The position numbers and the translations under genes are program-made. Below, piece by piece: positions 10,106-21,424 of a stretch of 64,000 bases of DNA. Each line of letters begins with the position of its first letter. The first letter of the stretch is position 1. Source of the DNA: Aurantimonas endophytica (lineage in GTDB: Bacteria > Pseudomonadota > Alphaproteobacteria > Rhizobiales > Rhizobiaceae). Location of the stretch: the NCBI RefSeq assembly GCF_014196845.1, contig NZ_JACIEM010000003.1, forward strand, positions 62,001-126,000. Reading direction: 5' to 3'. The notes under the pieces were generated by a model that had not been told where the DNA came from, did no database searches, and saw nothing but the letters and a program-made list of their open reading frames with translations.

Positions 10106-10539
10106 CCGGACGTCCCCCTGACGATCACCGGTAGTCTGCACAGCAACGCTGGCGATTCTTGGCCGGCGCAATCATTCAGCGAGCGTTTGCAGACACGGTT
10201 CGGTGAAGGATCGTCTTATCAAGGACCTGAAGCCGGGCTTTCGCGCAAATGGCCGCGCCTGGCGAGCCGGAGGAGCCTTTCCCCGGCGCCGGGGCGAGGC
10301 AGGCCTGCCGGCAGTCGTCTGGCGGCCCTCTGCGGCATGATGGCCAAAGGGCCGCCCGAGCCACGCCGGGGAATTCCTTTCGCCGGCAGCGGCCTTGCGC
10401 GACATGCTTTGCCCTTGTCAGCGTTTCGGGGAGCGTCTAACTCCGGGCCGAAACGTGCGGATGCCGGCTGTCGCCGGTGGTGCCGGCACGGCTGAACGAC
10501 CGGCCCGGCGCCTGCCCGGGCCATGCCGAGGGACCGTCC
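10106..10539. other. Non-coding stretch upstream of fdxA
   Basis: About 430 bases without a convincing gene. It must hold the fdxA promoter and probably that of the small membrane protein, but I see no clear -35/-10 pair. Several open frames here have atypical composition and no ribosome-binding site. The stretch 10250-10330 is rich in short GC palindromes without a T-tract. Confidence 0.5.
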
Positions 10540-10878
10540 ATGACCTATGTCGTGACCGACAACTGCATCCGCTGCAAATACATGGATTGCGTGGAGGTGT
10601 GCCCGGTCGACTGCTTCTACGAAGGCGACAACATGCTCGTCATCCATCCCGACGAGTGCATCGACTGCGGCGTCTGCGAGCCGGAATGCCCGGCCGAGGC
10701 GATCAAGCCGGATACCGAGCCGGGCCTCGACAAATGGCTGAAGATCAACACCGAATACGCCGAGAAGTGGCCGAACATCACGATCAAGCGCGAGGCTCCG
10801 GGCGACGCCAAGGAGCATGACGGCGAGGAAGGCAAGTTCGAGAAATATTTCTCGCCGGAGCCCGGCCAGGGCGACTGA
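10540..10878 (+). CDS. fdxA: 7Fe ferredoxin FdxA ([3Fe-4S][4Fe-4S])
   Basis: This 112-residue cytoplasmic electron carrier starts [12 protein letters not shown]. The cysteines follow the 7Fe (Azotobacter FdI-like) pattern: C9, C17 and C21 with a distal cysteine for the 3Fe cluster, and [12 protein letters not shown] in the 40s-50s for the 4Fe cluster. The C-terminal extension after the clusters ([24 protein letters not shown]) is the hallmark of alphaproteobacterial FdxA. It is a general low-potential electron donor; the physiological partner is not evident. It points toward the S4 protein and helicase genes and ends 59 bases before the S4 gene's end. Confidence 0.95.
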   Translation: MTYVVTDNCIRCKYMDCVEVCPVDCFYEGDNMLVIHPDECIDCGVCEPECPAEAIKPDTEPGLDKWLKINTEYAEKWPNITIKREAPGDAKEHDGEEGKFEKYFSPEPGQGD

Positions 10879-10937
10879 GTCTGCCGATCACGCCCCACTC
10901 GCGGCCCCGGCCGGCCGCGGGTGGACTTTGACCTCCC

Positions 10938-11324
10938 TCACCCGTAGCCGTCGCCCCGCAGCCGGTCGAGCCGGCGACGCTCCCGCTTGTTGGGCGGGCG
11001 CTCGGACGGCTGGTAGCCGGTCTCCTGCCCGGCCGGCGTATCGTCCGGCTTGGGCGGCGGCGGGGTGATGTCCTCGAAGAGGCCGGCCGCTTCGCTCGCC
11101 GGTCCACGACGGACCCCCGGATCGCGAATGGTGAGGATGCGGATACCGCTCTTCAGGCTGATCGTCAGCGTGTCGCCCGGCCGCACGAGCCGCGCCGCGC
11201 TGTCGATCTTGTCACGATTGACCCTGACGCCGCCCGACTGAACCAGCTTCTGGGCAAGGCTGCGCGACTTCACCACCCGGGCGAAGAACAGCCATTTGTC
11301 GACGCGCTGCCCGGACTCAGCCAT
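10938..11324 (-). CDS. S4-domain RNA-binding protein, Hsp15/HslR-like
   Basis: The 128-residue protein opens with an S4 domain, VDKWLFFARVVKSRSLAQKLVQSGGVRVNRDKI at residues 8-40, continuing to GDTLTISLKSGIRILTI. Such domains bind structured RNA; E. coli Hsp15 binds stalled 50S subunits carrying peptidyl-tRNA. The tail is Pro/Arg-rich and disordered (RPPNKRERRRLDRLRGDG), which would add RNA contacts. It follows the SUV3-like helicase gene by 17 bases and is probably co-transcribed, linking the two in RNA metabolism. Confidence 0.88.
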   Translation of the reverse strand: MAESGQRVDKWLFFARVVKSRSLAQKLVQSGGVRVNRDKIDSAARLVRPGDTLTISLKSGIRILTIRDPGVRRGPASEAAGLFEDITPPPPKPDDTPAGQETGYQPSERPPNKRERRRLDRLRGDGYG

Positions 11325-11341
11325 CGCGTCGCCGACCCATC

Positions 11342-14300
11342 CTACTTGCCGAGCTTGTCCCGCAGCGCCGCCAGCTTGGCGAAGGGCGAATCGGGATCGG
11401 CCACGCGCTGGGGCTTGGCCTGCTGCGGCTGCTCGAAGCGGCGCGACTGCCGCTCTTCGCCGCCCGCACGATCCTTCTTCCAGTCCTTTTCCGGACGCTG
11501 CTTGTCCGGCCGGCCACGGCCCTTGCCGGAGGCGAACTTGCCGCCGCCCTCACGGCCACCGCCCTCTTTGTCGCCGGTGCGCGGCGCTGTGCCACGCTCG
11601 CGTGCCGGGCGCTCGCCCTCGGGCGCCGCGGTGCGTTCGCCGCCACGTTCGTTACCGGCGCCGCGGCCCCTGCCGCGGTTCTGGCCGGGACGCTGGCCCG
11701 GACGGCCGCCGGCGCGCTGCGGCCGCCAGACCTGGATGATCTTGGCCGGCTCGGGGGCTGTTTCGGCCGAGTCGGCGGCAGCGGGTTCGGCCGCGGTGGC
11801 GGCCTCTGCTGCCGTGTCCTCTGCCGGCGCGACATCTTCCGCGAGCGCGCTGACGGCCTCCTCGACCAAGGCGGCAACCTCAGGAGTCGCGGCCGTCGGG
11901 GTATCGGAAGCGACGGCCGGCGCCTCATCGCCTGCAGGCGCCGCCGATTCGGATGAAACCGCCGTCGTTTGCGGCGCTGCAGCGGCCGGCTCGCCGGCTT
12001 CGCCTGCCGCGACAGCGCTGGCGTCGCGCTCTTCGTCGACGACGATGCCGACGGACGCCGCATCATCGCTGGATGCTTCCGCCTCGACCGCTGGTGCAGC
12101 AGTCTCAGGCGCGTCCGCGGCGACGGTGACCGGTTCGTCCGCCGCTTCCGTCACGGCCTCACCGGAAGTTGCTGCGTCCCCCGGCTCCGGCTGCGGCGCG
12201 TCTGCCTTGGCAGCTGCCTCCGCGGCCTTGCGGTTCGCTTCCGCCTTCGCCGCGGCTTCCGCCGCGACCGCCTCGGCATCGAGCCGATGCAGTTCGGCCT
12301 CGACGGCGGGCGCCTCCATGCCTTCCGGCCGGTAGCCGAGGCCCTTGAGGATCTCTTCCATGTCCTCGGCGGTGGCGCCGAGAATCGACATCATCGCCGG
12401 GGTCACCAGGAACTGCGCGCCGTTATAGGCGCCGTCCGGCCGCTTGCCGGTGCCGGGCTTCCAGGCGAGCGCCGGGCGGATCAGGTCGGCGAGCCGCTCC
12501 AGTATGTCGACGCGCACCGCGCGCCGTCCGAGCAGGCGGTAGCCGGCAAGGCCGTAGAACACCGGATCGAAGGTCGCGTCTGCGACGGCCGAGGTGCGGC
12601 CGGTCGCGAGGAGATGCGTGGCCTCGCCGTAGCCGGGACGCTCGCGCCCGTCGTTCTTGATCGCCCAGAGCAGCGTGACCAGCGCGGCCGGAGCCGGCTT
12701 GATCAGCGCCGGCACGAAGATGTGGTAGGCGCCGAAGCGCACGCCGCAGCGCCGCAGCGCCGCCCTAGCGTCCTGCTCGAGGGCGCGGACTTCCTCGGCG
12801 ACCTCGCGTCGCTGCAGGGTGCCAAGGTTTTCGTAGAGGCGGTAGGCGATGCCCTTTGCCGTACCCTGCAGCGCATCGGCGGACTTGAGGTCCGCCAGCG
12901 GCTTCAGGACGGTCGAGACCTGGTAGGTCACGAAGCGCTCCGCCCGCGAGGCGACCTTGTCGCGCGCCGGGCCGGTCAGCTGCTCGTCGGCGAGCAGAAC
13001 GACCTTCGGGGCGAGCACGTCGTCGCTGGCGGTCAGCGAGGCGATCGGCGCACCGAGCCAGCGCACCAGGCCGTCCGAGGCCAGCGCCAGATCGCCGTTC
13101 GGCGCGTTGGCGAAGCGCTCGGCGCGTTTTTCGAACTCGCCGGCCAGCGCCTTCTGCGAGGCCGCGCGCACAGCCTTGCCGTCCGTCCCCTCGGTCCGGC
13201 CGTCCAGGGTGAACCTGAATCCCTGCAGCTCCCCGACAGGGTGGCCCTCGACCACCACCGTTCCGTCGCTGCCGATTTCAGCTTCCATTACCGCATTCTC
13301 TCTCAACCGTCTCATCAAGACGCTTGTCCTGCGGTCTACGAAGCGTTTCGTCAACCTGTCGTGAAGGGCGTCGGAAAGCCGGTCTTCGACCTCCCGCGTC
13401 TTTTCCTGCCAGTGTGTCGGATCGGCCAGCCATCCCGGCCGGTGCGAAATATAGGTCCAGGTCCGAATCTCCGCGATCCGCTGCGAGAGCGTGTCGATGT
13501 CGCCCTCGGCCCTGTCGGCGCGCAGAACCTGCGCCGCCATGTAGTCTTCCGCGACCCGTCCCCGGCTGGTCAGGTCGCCATAGATGGTGGCGATGATCTC
13601 GGCATGCTGGGCCGGCGCGATGCGCCGATAGTCCGGCAGCTTGCAGGCCTCCCACAGCAGCTCGACCCGAGCCGGCGTCGTCGCCCGGTCGGCGACTGCC
13701 GAATCCTTCGACAGGAATTCCAGCGCCCGCTGGTCGACCGCCGGCAGCGAACGCGACAGCGACGGCGATGGCGGCAGCGCCTCCAGGCTGCGCCGCAGCG
13801 CGTCGATCGAGGCGAAGTCGAACTCGCGGCTGCGCCACTGGAGCACCCTTACCGGCTGGAAGGCGTGCGCCTCGAGCGCCTCGACCAGTTCCTGCGGCAG
13901 CGGATCCACCTTGCCGGTGACGCCGAACGTGCCGTCCCGCAGATGCCGCCCGGCGCGGCCGGCGATCTGGGCAAATTCGGCCGGCGTCAGCTGGCGGTAC
14001 TGGAACCCGTCGAACTTCCAGTCCTGGGCGAAGGCGACATGGTCGACGTCGAGATTGAGCCCCATACCGATCGCGTCGGTGGCAACGAGGAAATCCACCT
14101 CGCCCGACTGGTAGAGTTCGACCTGGGCGTTGCGGGTGCGCGGCGACAGCGCGCCCATCACCACGGCCGCCCCGCCCCGCTGGCGCCGGATCAGCTCGGC
14201 GATGGCGTAGACCTCCTCGGCCGAGAAGGCGACGATGGCGGTGCGCCGCGGCAGGCGCGTGATCTTCTTCGACCCGGCATAGACGAGGTTGGACAGGCGC

Positions 14301-14770
14301 GGCCGGGTCACCGTGTTCATGCCCTTGAGCAGCCGCTGCAGCACCCCCTGCATGGTCGACGAGCCGAGCAGCAGCGTCTCCTCGCGGCCCCTGGCATGCA
14401 GGATGCGATCGGTGAAGACGTGGCCGCGCTCGAGATCGCTCGCCAGTTGCACCTCGTCGATGGCGACAAAGGCGGTGCCCGGATCGCGCGGCATCGCCTC
14501 GACGGTGCAGACCGAATAGCGCGCGTTCGGCGGCTTGATCTTCTCCTCGCCGGTGATCAGCGCGACGGCCCCGACGCCCACCCGGTCGCAGACCTTCTGG
14601 TAGACCTCGCGCGCGAGCAGGCGCAGCGGCAGCCCGATCGTGCCGGAGGAATGAGCCACCATCCGCTCGATGGCGAGGAAAGTCTTGCCGGTATTGGTGG
14701 GACCCAGCACCGCGGTGACGTTTGTCCCATCAAAGCGGACGGTCTCGTGGACGGGGCGAAGCTCGGTCAT
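11342..14770 (-). CDS. SUV3-like superfamily 2 RNA/DNA helicase with long disordered tail
   Basis: The 1142-residue protein starts with ATG at 14770. Walker A GPTNTGKT is at residues 23-30, motif II DEVQ at 105-108 and motif VI QIAGRAGRH at about 265-273; the GPTNTGKT form identifies the SUV3/MgpS-like family. Mitochondrial SUV3 works with a degradosome nuclease in RNA decay. Helicase and C-terminal domains run to about residue 815. The remaining third is low complexity: an Ala/Glu/Val-rich stretch to about residue 1010, then an Arg/Gly-rich segment with several GRG boxes and a basic end. RG-rich tails typically bind RNA. The gene precedes the S4-protein gene in the same direction. Confidence 0.93.
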   Translation of the reverse strand: MTELRPVHETVRFDGTNVTAVLGPTNTGKTFLAIERMVAHSSGTIGLPLRLLAREVYQKVCDRVGVGAVALITGEEKIKPPNARYSVCTVEAMPRDPGTAFVAIDEVQLASDLERGHVFTDRILHARGREETLLLGSSTMQGVLQRLLKGMNTVTRPRLSNLVYAGSKKITRLPRRTAIVAFSAEEVYAIAELIRRQRGGAAVVMGALSPRTRNAQVELYQSGEVDFLVATDAIGMGLNLDVDHVAFAQDWKFDGFQYRQLTPAEFAQIAGRAGRHLRDGTFGVTGKVDPLPQELVEALEAHAFQPVRVLQWRSREFDFASIDALRRSLEALPPSPSLSRSLPAVDQRALEFLSKDSAVADRATTPARVELLWEACKLPDYRRIAPAQHAEIIATIYGDLTSRGRVAEDYMAAQVLRADRAEGDIDTLSQRIAEIRTWTYISHRPGWLADPTHWQEKTREVEDRLSDALHDRLTKRFVDRRTSVLMRRLRENAVMEAEIGSDGTVVVEGHPVGELQGFRFTLDGRTEGTDGKAVRAASQKALAGEFEKRAERFANAPNGDLALASDGLVRWLGAPIASLTASDDVLAPKVVLLADEQLTGPARDKVASRAERFVTYQVSTVLKPLADLKSADALQGTAKGIAYRLYENLGTLQRREVAEEVRALEQDARAALRRCGVRFGAYHIFVPALIKPAPAALVTLLWAIKNDGRERPGYGEATHLLATGRTSAVADATFDPVFYGLAGYRLLGRRAVRVDILERLADLIRPALAWKPGTGKRPDGAYNGAQFLVTPAMMSILGATAEDMEEILKGLGYRPEGMEAPAVEAELHRLDAEAVAAEAAAKAEANRKAAEAAAKADAPQPEPGDAATSGEAVTEAADEPVTVAADAPETAAPAVEAEASSDDAASVGIVVDEERDASAVAAGEAGEPAAAAPQTTAVSSESAAPAGDEAPAVASDTPTAATPEVAALVEEAVSALAEDVAPAEDTAAEAATAAEPAAADSAETAPEPAKIIQVWRPQRAGGRPGQRPGQNRGRGRGAGNERGGERTAAPEGERPARERGTAPRTGDKEGGGREGGGKFASGKGRGRPDKQRPEKDWKKDRAGGEERQSRRFEQPQQAKPQRVADPDSPFAKLAALRDKLGK

Positions 14771-14885
14771 CTGTCCCGCCTATGTGGGATTGCCGGCTCG
14801 TTGGAAAAGGCTTCGTGCCCGATTCGCAAGTTCGAGCCGATGGTTGCGACCGGATCGACACCGAGATGCGACGGCGTGGGCGCCG

Positions 14886-15497
14886 TTACGGCGCCTCGTC
14901 GACGGCCGCTTCACAGCCTTTGAGCATGTCGAAGGCGAAGTTCGTGGACGCCTGGGCGCCGCGTCGGCGCAGCGTGCCGGAACCAGGCACGAAGCGGGTG
15001 TCGCAGGCCTCCATCAGCGTGCCCGAGAGGCCGAGTTCCTCGTCGAACAGCGCGACCAGAAGACGATTCGGGCTGGGCGGCTGGCTGCAGCAGGCCCGCA
15101 CAGCCGCCGCCGCCTCGTTCGTCGGAAGCAGCCCGGCCAGCAGGCCGATGGCCATCGCCGGCGCGCGGCTCACGCCCTGCAGTCCATGGATGAGCAGTCG
15201 TGCATCGGCCGGGAGCCCGTCGGCGAAGGCACGCGCCGCGGCCACGTGCTCGCGGGTCGGCGCGGCGAGGCTGGCCGGGTCGTCGACATCGTCGAACTCC
15301 AGGACGAGATGACGGTCCGGCGCAAGATCGCGGGGCCCGAGATAGCTGAGGCCGGGCGCCTTGAGGGAGAGGACGTGGGTCGGGTCGAGCGATGCTAGGT
15401 GCCGTCGCGCCTCGGACTGCCCCCGCACGACCACCCGTCCCGGCCAGCCCGACGCGTAACGCCGCCCGCACCGGGCTTCGATGAAACCTGCCGTCAT
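14886..15497 (-). CDS. Tyrosine/dual-specificity phosphatase-fold protein lacking the catalytic cysteine
   Basis: The 203-residue protein resembles the rhizobial tyrosine phosphatase family: a LEFDD segment near residues 66-70 and a P-loop in LLIHGLQGVSRAPAMAIGLL. In active enzymes this loop is HC-x5-R. Here His104 and Arg111 are kept but the nucleophilic cysteine is Gly105 (codon GGA read from 15185-15183). The protein should therefore not form the cysteinyl-phosphate and may be a pseudophosphatase that only binds phospho-ligands. Start chosen at ATG 15497 because GGGAGG lies about five bases upstream; an ATG at 15521 has no good site. It sits 115 bases from the end of the SUV3-like helicase start region, same strand. 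Confidence 0.72.
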   Translation of the reverse strand: MTAGFIEARCGRRYASGWPGRVVVRGQSEARRHLASLDPTHVLSLKAPGLSYLGPRDLAPDRHLVLEFDDVDDPASLAAPTREHVAAARAFADGLPADARLLIHGLQGVSRAPAMAIGLLAGLLPTNEAAAAVRACCSQPPSPNRLLVALFDEELGLSGTLMEACDTRFVPGSGTLRRRGAQASTNFAFDMLKGCEAAVDEAP

Positions 15498-15713
15498 CCA
15501 CGCCTCCCGTCGTGCATTCACCGACAGCCGGCCTATCAGACCGGCTCACAGAACAGTTCGACTATGGACCGTTCGCGCAAGCCCTGTCATCCGCATGCCC
15601 GCGTGGGAAGCCGCTTCCCCGTCCGGGCAGTCTCTCCGGCAGGCCCTGAACCGCGAAGCGATGCGGTCGAACTGGCCGTCTAAGAAAAATTTCGAACGAC
15701 GTCGATTTTTTTG

Positions 15714-15738
15714 GGAACCCTTCTTTTCGATGCGTGTT
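15714..15738 (+). promoter_or_regulatory. Candidate EcfG (general stress response) promoter for the small RNA
   Basis: GGAAC at 15714-15718, a 16-base spacer and TGTT at 15735-15738 approximate the alphaproteobacterial EcfG promoter (GGAAC, 16-17 bases, CGTT). The same GGAAC-N16-TGTT arrangement recurs upstream of the PepSY gene at 31115-31139. Transcription would start near 15745, just ahead of the first C-rich hairpin. Confidence 0.55.
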
Positions 15739-15744
15739 CTTAGG

Positions 15745-15820
15745 ACACCCCCAAGCGATCATCCCCCCTCGATCGCGATGCAGACGGAAAAAGGCAGCTC
15801 CCCCCTCGCTGCCTTTTTTC
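15745..15820 (+). ncRNA. Candidate stress-regulated small RNA with two C-rich hairpin loops
   Basis: An approximately 75-nt transcript is predicted between the EcfG-like promoter and a strong terminator. It folds into two hairpins. The first has GCGATC (15755-15760) pairing with GATCGC (15771-15776) around the loop ATCCCCCCTC. The second is the terminator stem AAGGCAGC/GCTGCCTT around the loop TCCCCCCTC (15799-15807). The 5' end also carries CACCCCC. Exposed C-runs can pair with Shine-Dalgarno regions, as in the alphaproteobacterial GsrN, CcsR/cuckoo and alpha-r14 RNAs; GsrN is likewise under a general-stress sigma factor. It lies between two divergent genes, where a plus-strand terminator would otherwise have no transcript to end. 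Existence and mechanism are inferred. Confidence 0.55.
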
Positions 15821-15827
15821 GCGTCTG
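15781..15827 (+). terminator. Rho-independent terminator
   Basis: AAGGCAGC (15791-15798) pairs with GCTGCCTT (15808-15815) around a nine-base C-rich loop and is followed by T residues to 15819. The stem can be extended by A/T pairs and by CAGACG (15781-15786) with CGTCTG (15822-15827). No protein gene ends nearby on the plus strand, so it most likely ends the small RNA. Confidence 0.82.
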
Positions 15828-15939
15828 GGGGTCGGCTTCCAGTATCCCGCGCTTTGATATGGCTGCCGCACGATTTCGGTTGCGCTGTCGTGGCCTGCCG
15901 TCCTAGGCGACGGTTTCCCGCCGCCACGAGCGAACCTTC

Positions 15940-16824
15940 ATGCAAGCCGGCATCCTCCTGGCCTTCGCCTCCTACTTCGCCTTCGCGTGCGGCGATGCTG
16001 CGCTCAAGGGCGTCGGCGATCGCCTGCCGATCTTCGAGATCGGCTTCTACGTCTCGCTCTTCGCCCTGTTGCCGGCCCTGTTCACCAAGCGTCCGGAGGA
16101 CAACTGGGGCAACGTCTTCGTGCCGAAGCGGCCTGGGCTGCTGACCATCAGGATGATCAGCGGCACGCTCGGCGGCATCCTCGGCGTCATCGCCTTCACC
16201 ACCCTGCCGCTGGCCGAGGCCTACGCCCTGATCTTCCTTTTGCCGGTCTTCGTCACGGTATTCTCCTGGCTGGTCCTCAAGGAGCGGATCGGCTGGCGGC
16301 GCTGGCTGGCCGTGCTCGGCGGGCTGATCGGCGTGCTTCTCGTGGTGCGCCCGGGTTTTCGTGAGGTACTGCCGGGGCACTTCGCCGCCCTCGGGGTCGC
16401 GATATGCGGCGCCGTGACCGTCATCGTTCTGCGCGTGCTGGGGCCGTCGGAGCGGCGCATCACGCTGATCGGCGCGGTGCTGGTCGCCGCCGTTCTCGTT
16501 AACGGCGTCCTGATGATCCCTGACTACGAGACCCCGCATCACGGGCTCTGGCCGATCCTGATCCTCGGCGGGGTCTGCGCCGGTATGGGGCACCTGCTCA
16601 TCGTCTTTGCCACGCGGCTTGCCCCCGCGGCGCGGGTGGCGCCGACGCAGTACAGCCAGATCGTCTGGGCGACGATCATCGGTGCCAGCTTCTTCGGCGA
16701 GTATCCCGATGCCCTGTCGCTGGTCGGCATGACCCTCGTCGCCGTCTCGGGCCTCTTCACCTTCGTGCGCGAGAAGGAAGTCGGCGACTGGCCGGATCGC
16801 GTGCCGCTGATCCGCAACCGCTGA
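15940..16824 (+). CDS. DMT-superfamily (EamA) transporter
   Basis: The 294-residue protein has ten predicted membrane helices in two five-helix EamA halves. The first half ends with the typical PLAEAYALIFLLPVFVTVFSWLVLKERIGWRRWLAVLGGLIGVLLVVRP block (residues 88-137). The second half ends with APTQYSQIVWATIIGASFFGEYPDALSLVGM. EamA proteins are mostly exporters or exchangers of amino acids, nucleosides and other small metabolites; the substrate is unknown. It has its own upstream region with the small-RNA terminator 113 bases before its start, and is followed by the pyruvate carboxylase promoter. Confidence 0.92.
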   Translation: MQAGILLAFASYFAFACGDAALKGVGDRLPIFEIGFYVSLFALLPALFTKRPEDNWGNVFVPKRPGLLTIRMISGTLGGILGVIAFTTLPLAEAYALIFLLPVFVTVFSWLVLKERIGWRRWLAVLGGLIGVLLVVRPGFREVLPGHFAALGVAICGAVTVIVLRVLGPSERRITLIGAVLVAAVLVNGVLMIPDYETPHHGLWPILILGGVCAGMGHLLIVFATRLAPAARVAPTQYSQIVWATIIGASFFGEYPDALSLVGMTLVAVSGLFTFVREKEVGDWPDRVPLIRNR

Positions 16825-16870
16825 AGCTCCCCACTGTTCGCACTTGCGAAGAGCAGCTTCTGGCGCGATC

Positions 16871-16927
16871 TTGAGCGGCTGTGGGAAGCCTCTATAAGCG
16901 GACCCGGGCACCAAGGGGGAATGTTGC
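16871..16927 (+). promoter_or_regulatory. Promoter and ribosome-binding site of pyc
   Basis: TTGAGC (16871-16876), a 16-base spacer and TATAAG (16893-16898) form a plausible housekeeping promoter. AGGGGGA at 16914-16920 lies seven bases before a TTG codon at 16928 and decides that start; the nearby ATG at 16921 is out of frame. Confidence 0.5.
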
Positions 16928-20389
<3,462 letters not shown>

Positions 20390-20546
20390 ATAACCGGGCT
20401 GTGGTTAAGGGAAGCGGCGCGTCGGGTCGCTGCCCTTTTTCCTGCCCTCGCCCTAAGGGGCGACGGCAGACGCCGCTCGTAGAGCCGTTGACGTTCTCTG
20501 CTGGTTCGTGCATGTTTATGCCGATTGATGCACGATTGGCCGGCAG

Positions 20547-21365
20547 ATGGCTCTACCTCTTCTCACCCTCGAACGACAGGAGCGGATTCGCTCCCTGCTG
20601 GCCAGTGACGGTCGTGTTCTCGCGGCCGATCTCGCCGACAGGTTCGGCGTTTCCGAAGATACCGTCCGGCGCGATCTCCGCGAACTGGCCGATGCCGGCC
20701 AATGTCAGCGCGTGTATGGCGGAGCAGTCCCGGCTGCCCCTAGGGAAGGGAAGCTGTCCGAGCGCCAGCGCATAGGGACCTCACGCAAGTCGGCTTTGGC
20801 TAAAGCTCTTGCCCAGACGGTCGAGCCAGGGGCGTTGCTGTTCATCGATGCCGGCTCGACCAATCTGGCAATCGCCGAGGCGCTAGCCGAGAATTGCGGG
20901 CTGACGGTCGTCACCAACGCGCCTTCCATCGCGAGCGCCCTCATGGAGCGGTGCGGCATTGAGACGATACTCCTTGGCGGGCGCGTTGACCGGGGCACGG
21001 GCGCATGCCTCGGGCCGAAGGCGATGGCTGACGCTTCGCTTTTCCGCCCGGACATTCTGGTGCTCGGGGCCTGCGGGGTCGATGCCGAACAGGGCGTCAC
21101 CGGCCATGTCCTGGAAGAAGCCGAACTGAAGGCCGAGATTGCTTCCCGGGCCGGGCGTATCCTGGTAGCGGCGACGACGGACAAGCTGGGAACCGCCAGT
21201 TCCTATCGCGTCGTCCCGACCGAGCGAATTTCGCTCCTGTTCGTGGAGAACGACTGCCCGGCCTCCCTGCTGGCCCCCTTCAAGAGTCGCGGCACGGCGA
21301 TTTGCCGTGCCGGCCCCGAACCCGCCAATGCGGCGGCGGCGGCCCAGCGCCGCGCCCGACGTTGA
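20547..21365 (+). CDS. DeoR/GlpR-family transcriptional regulator
   Basis: The 272-residue protein starts with a DeoR winged helix-turn-helix (ERQERIRSLLASDGRVLAADLADRFGVSEDTVRRDLRELADAG at residues 9-52, then RVYGGAV) and continues with a DeoRC sugar-phosphate sensor domain: FIDAGSTNLAIAEAL, TVVTNAPSIASAL, LLGGRV and LVLGACGVD. Such regulators usually repress sugar or sugar-acid genes and respond to a phosphorylated sugar. An MFS transporter gene follows at once, and the 3' end of this gene overlaps the longer possible reading of it, so they probably form one unit. Upstream lies 157 bases with no clear promoter. Confidence 0.92.
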   Translation: MALPLLTLERQERIRSLLASDGRVLAADLADRFGVSEDTVRRDLRELADAGQCQRVYGGAVPAAPREGKLSERQRIGTSRKSALAKALAQTVEPGALLFIDAGSTNLAIAEALAENCGLTVVTNAPSIASALMERCGIETILLGGRVDRGTGACLGPKAMADASLFRPDILVLGACGVDAEQGVTGHVLEEAELKAEIASRAGRILVAATTDKLGTASSYRVVPTERISLLFVENDCPASLLAPFKSRGTAICRAGPEPANAAAAAQRRARR

Positions 21366-21424
21366 CCCCATCCCGCGGGACGGCAGGAGCCGTTTCGCCA
21401 TCTCAGACCTTAGCGAGACTTCGC

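Noticed and set aside
11969-14923. 984-codon open frame on the plus strand
   Set aside because: It lies antisense to the SUV3-like helicase gene, has Arg/His/Gln-rich shadow composition and no recognisable domain; long antisense frames are common in GC-rich DNA.
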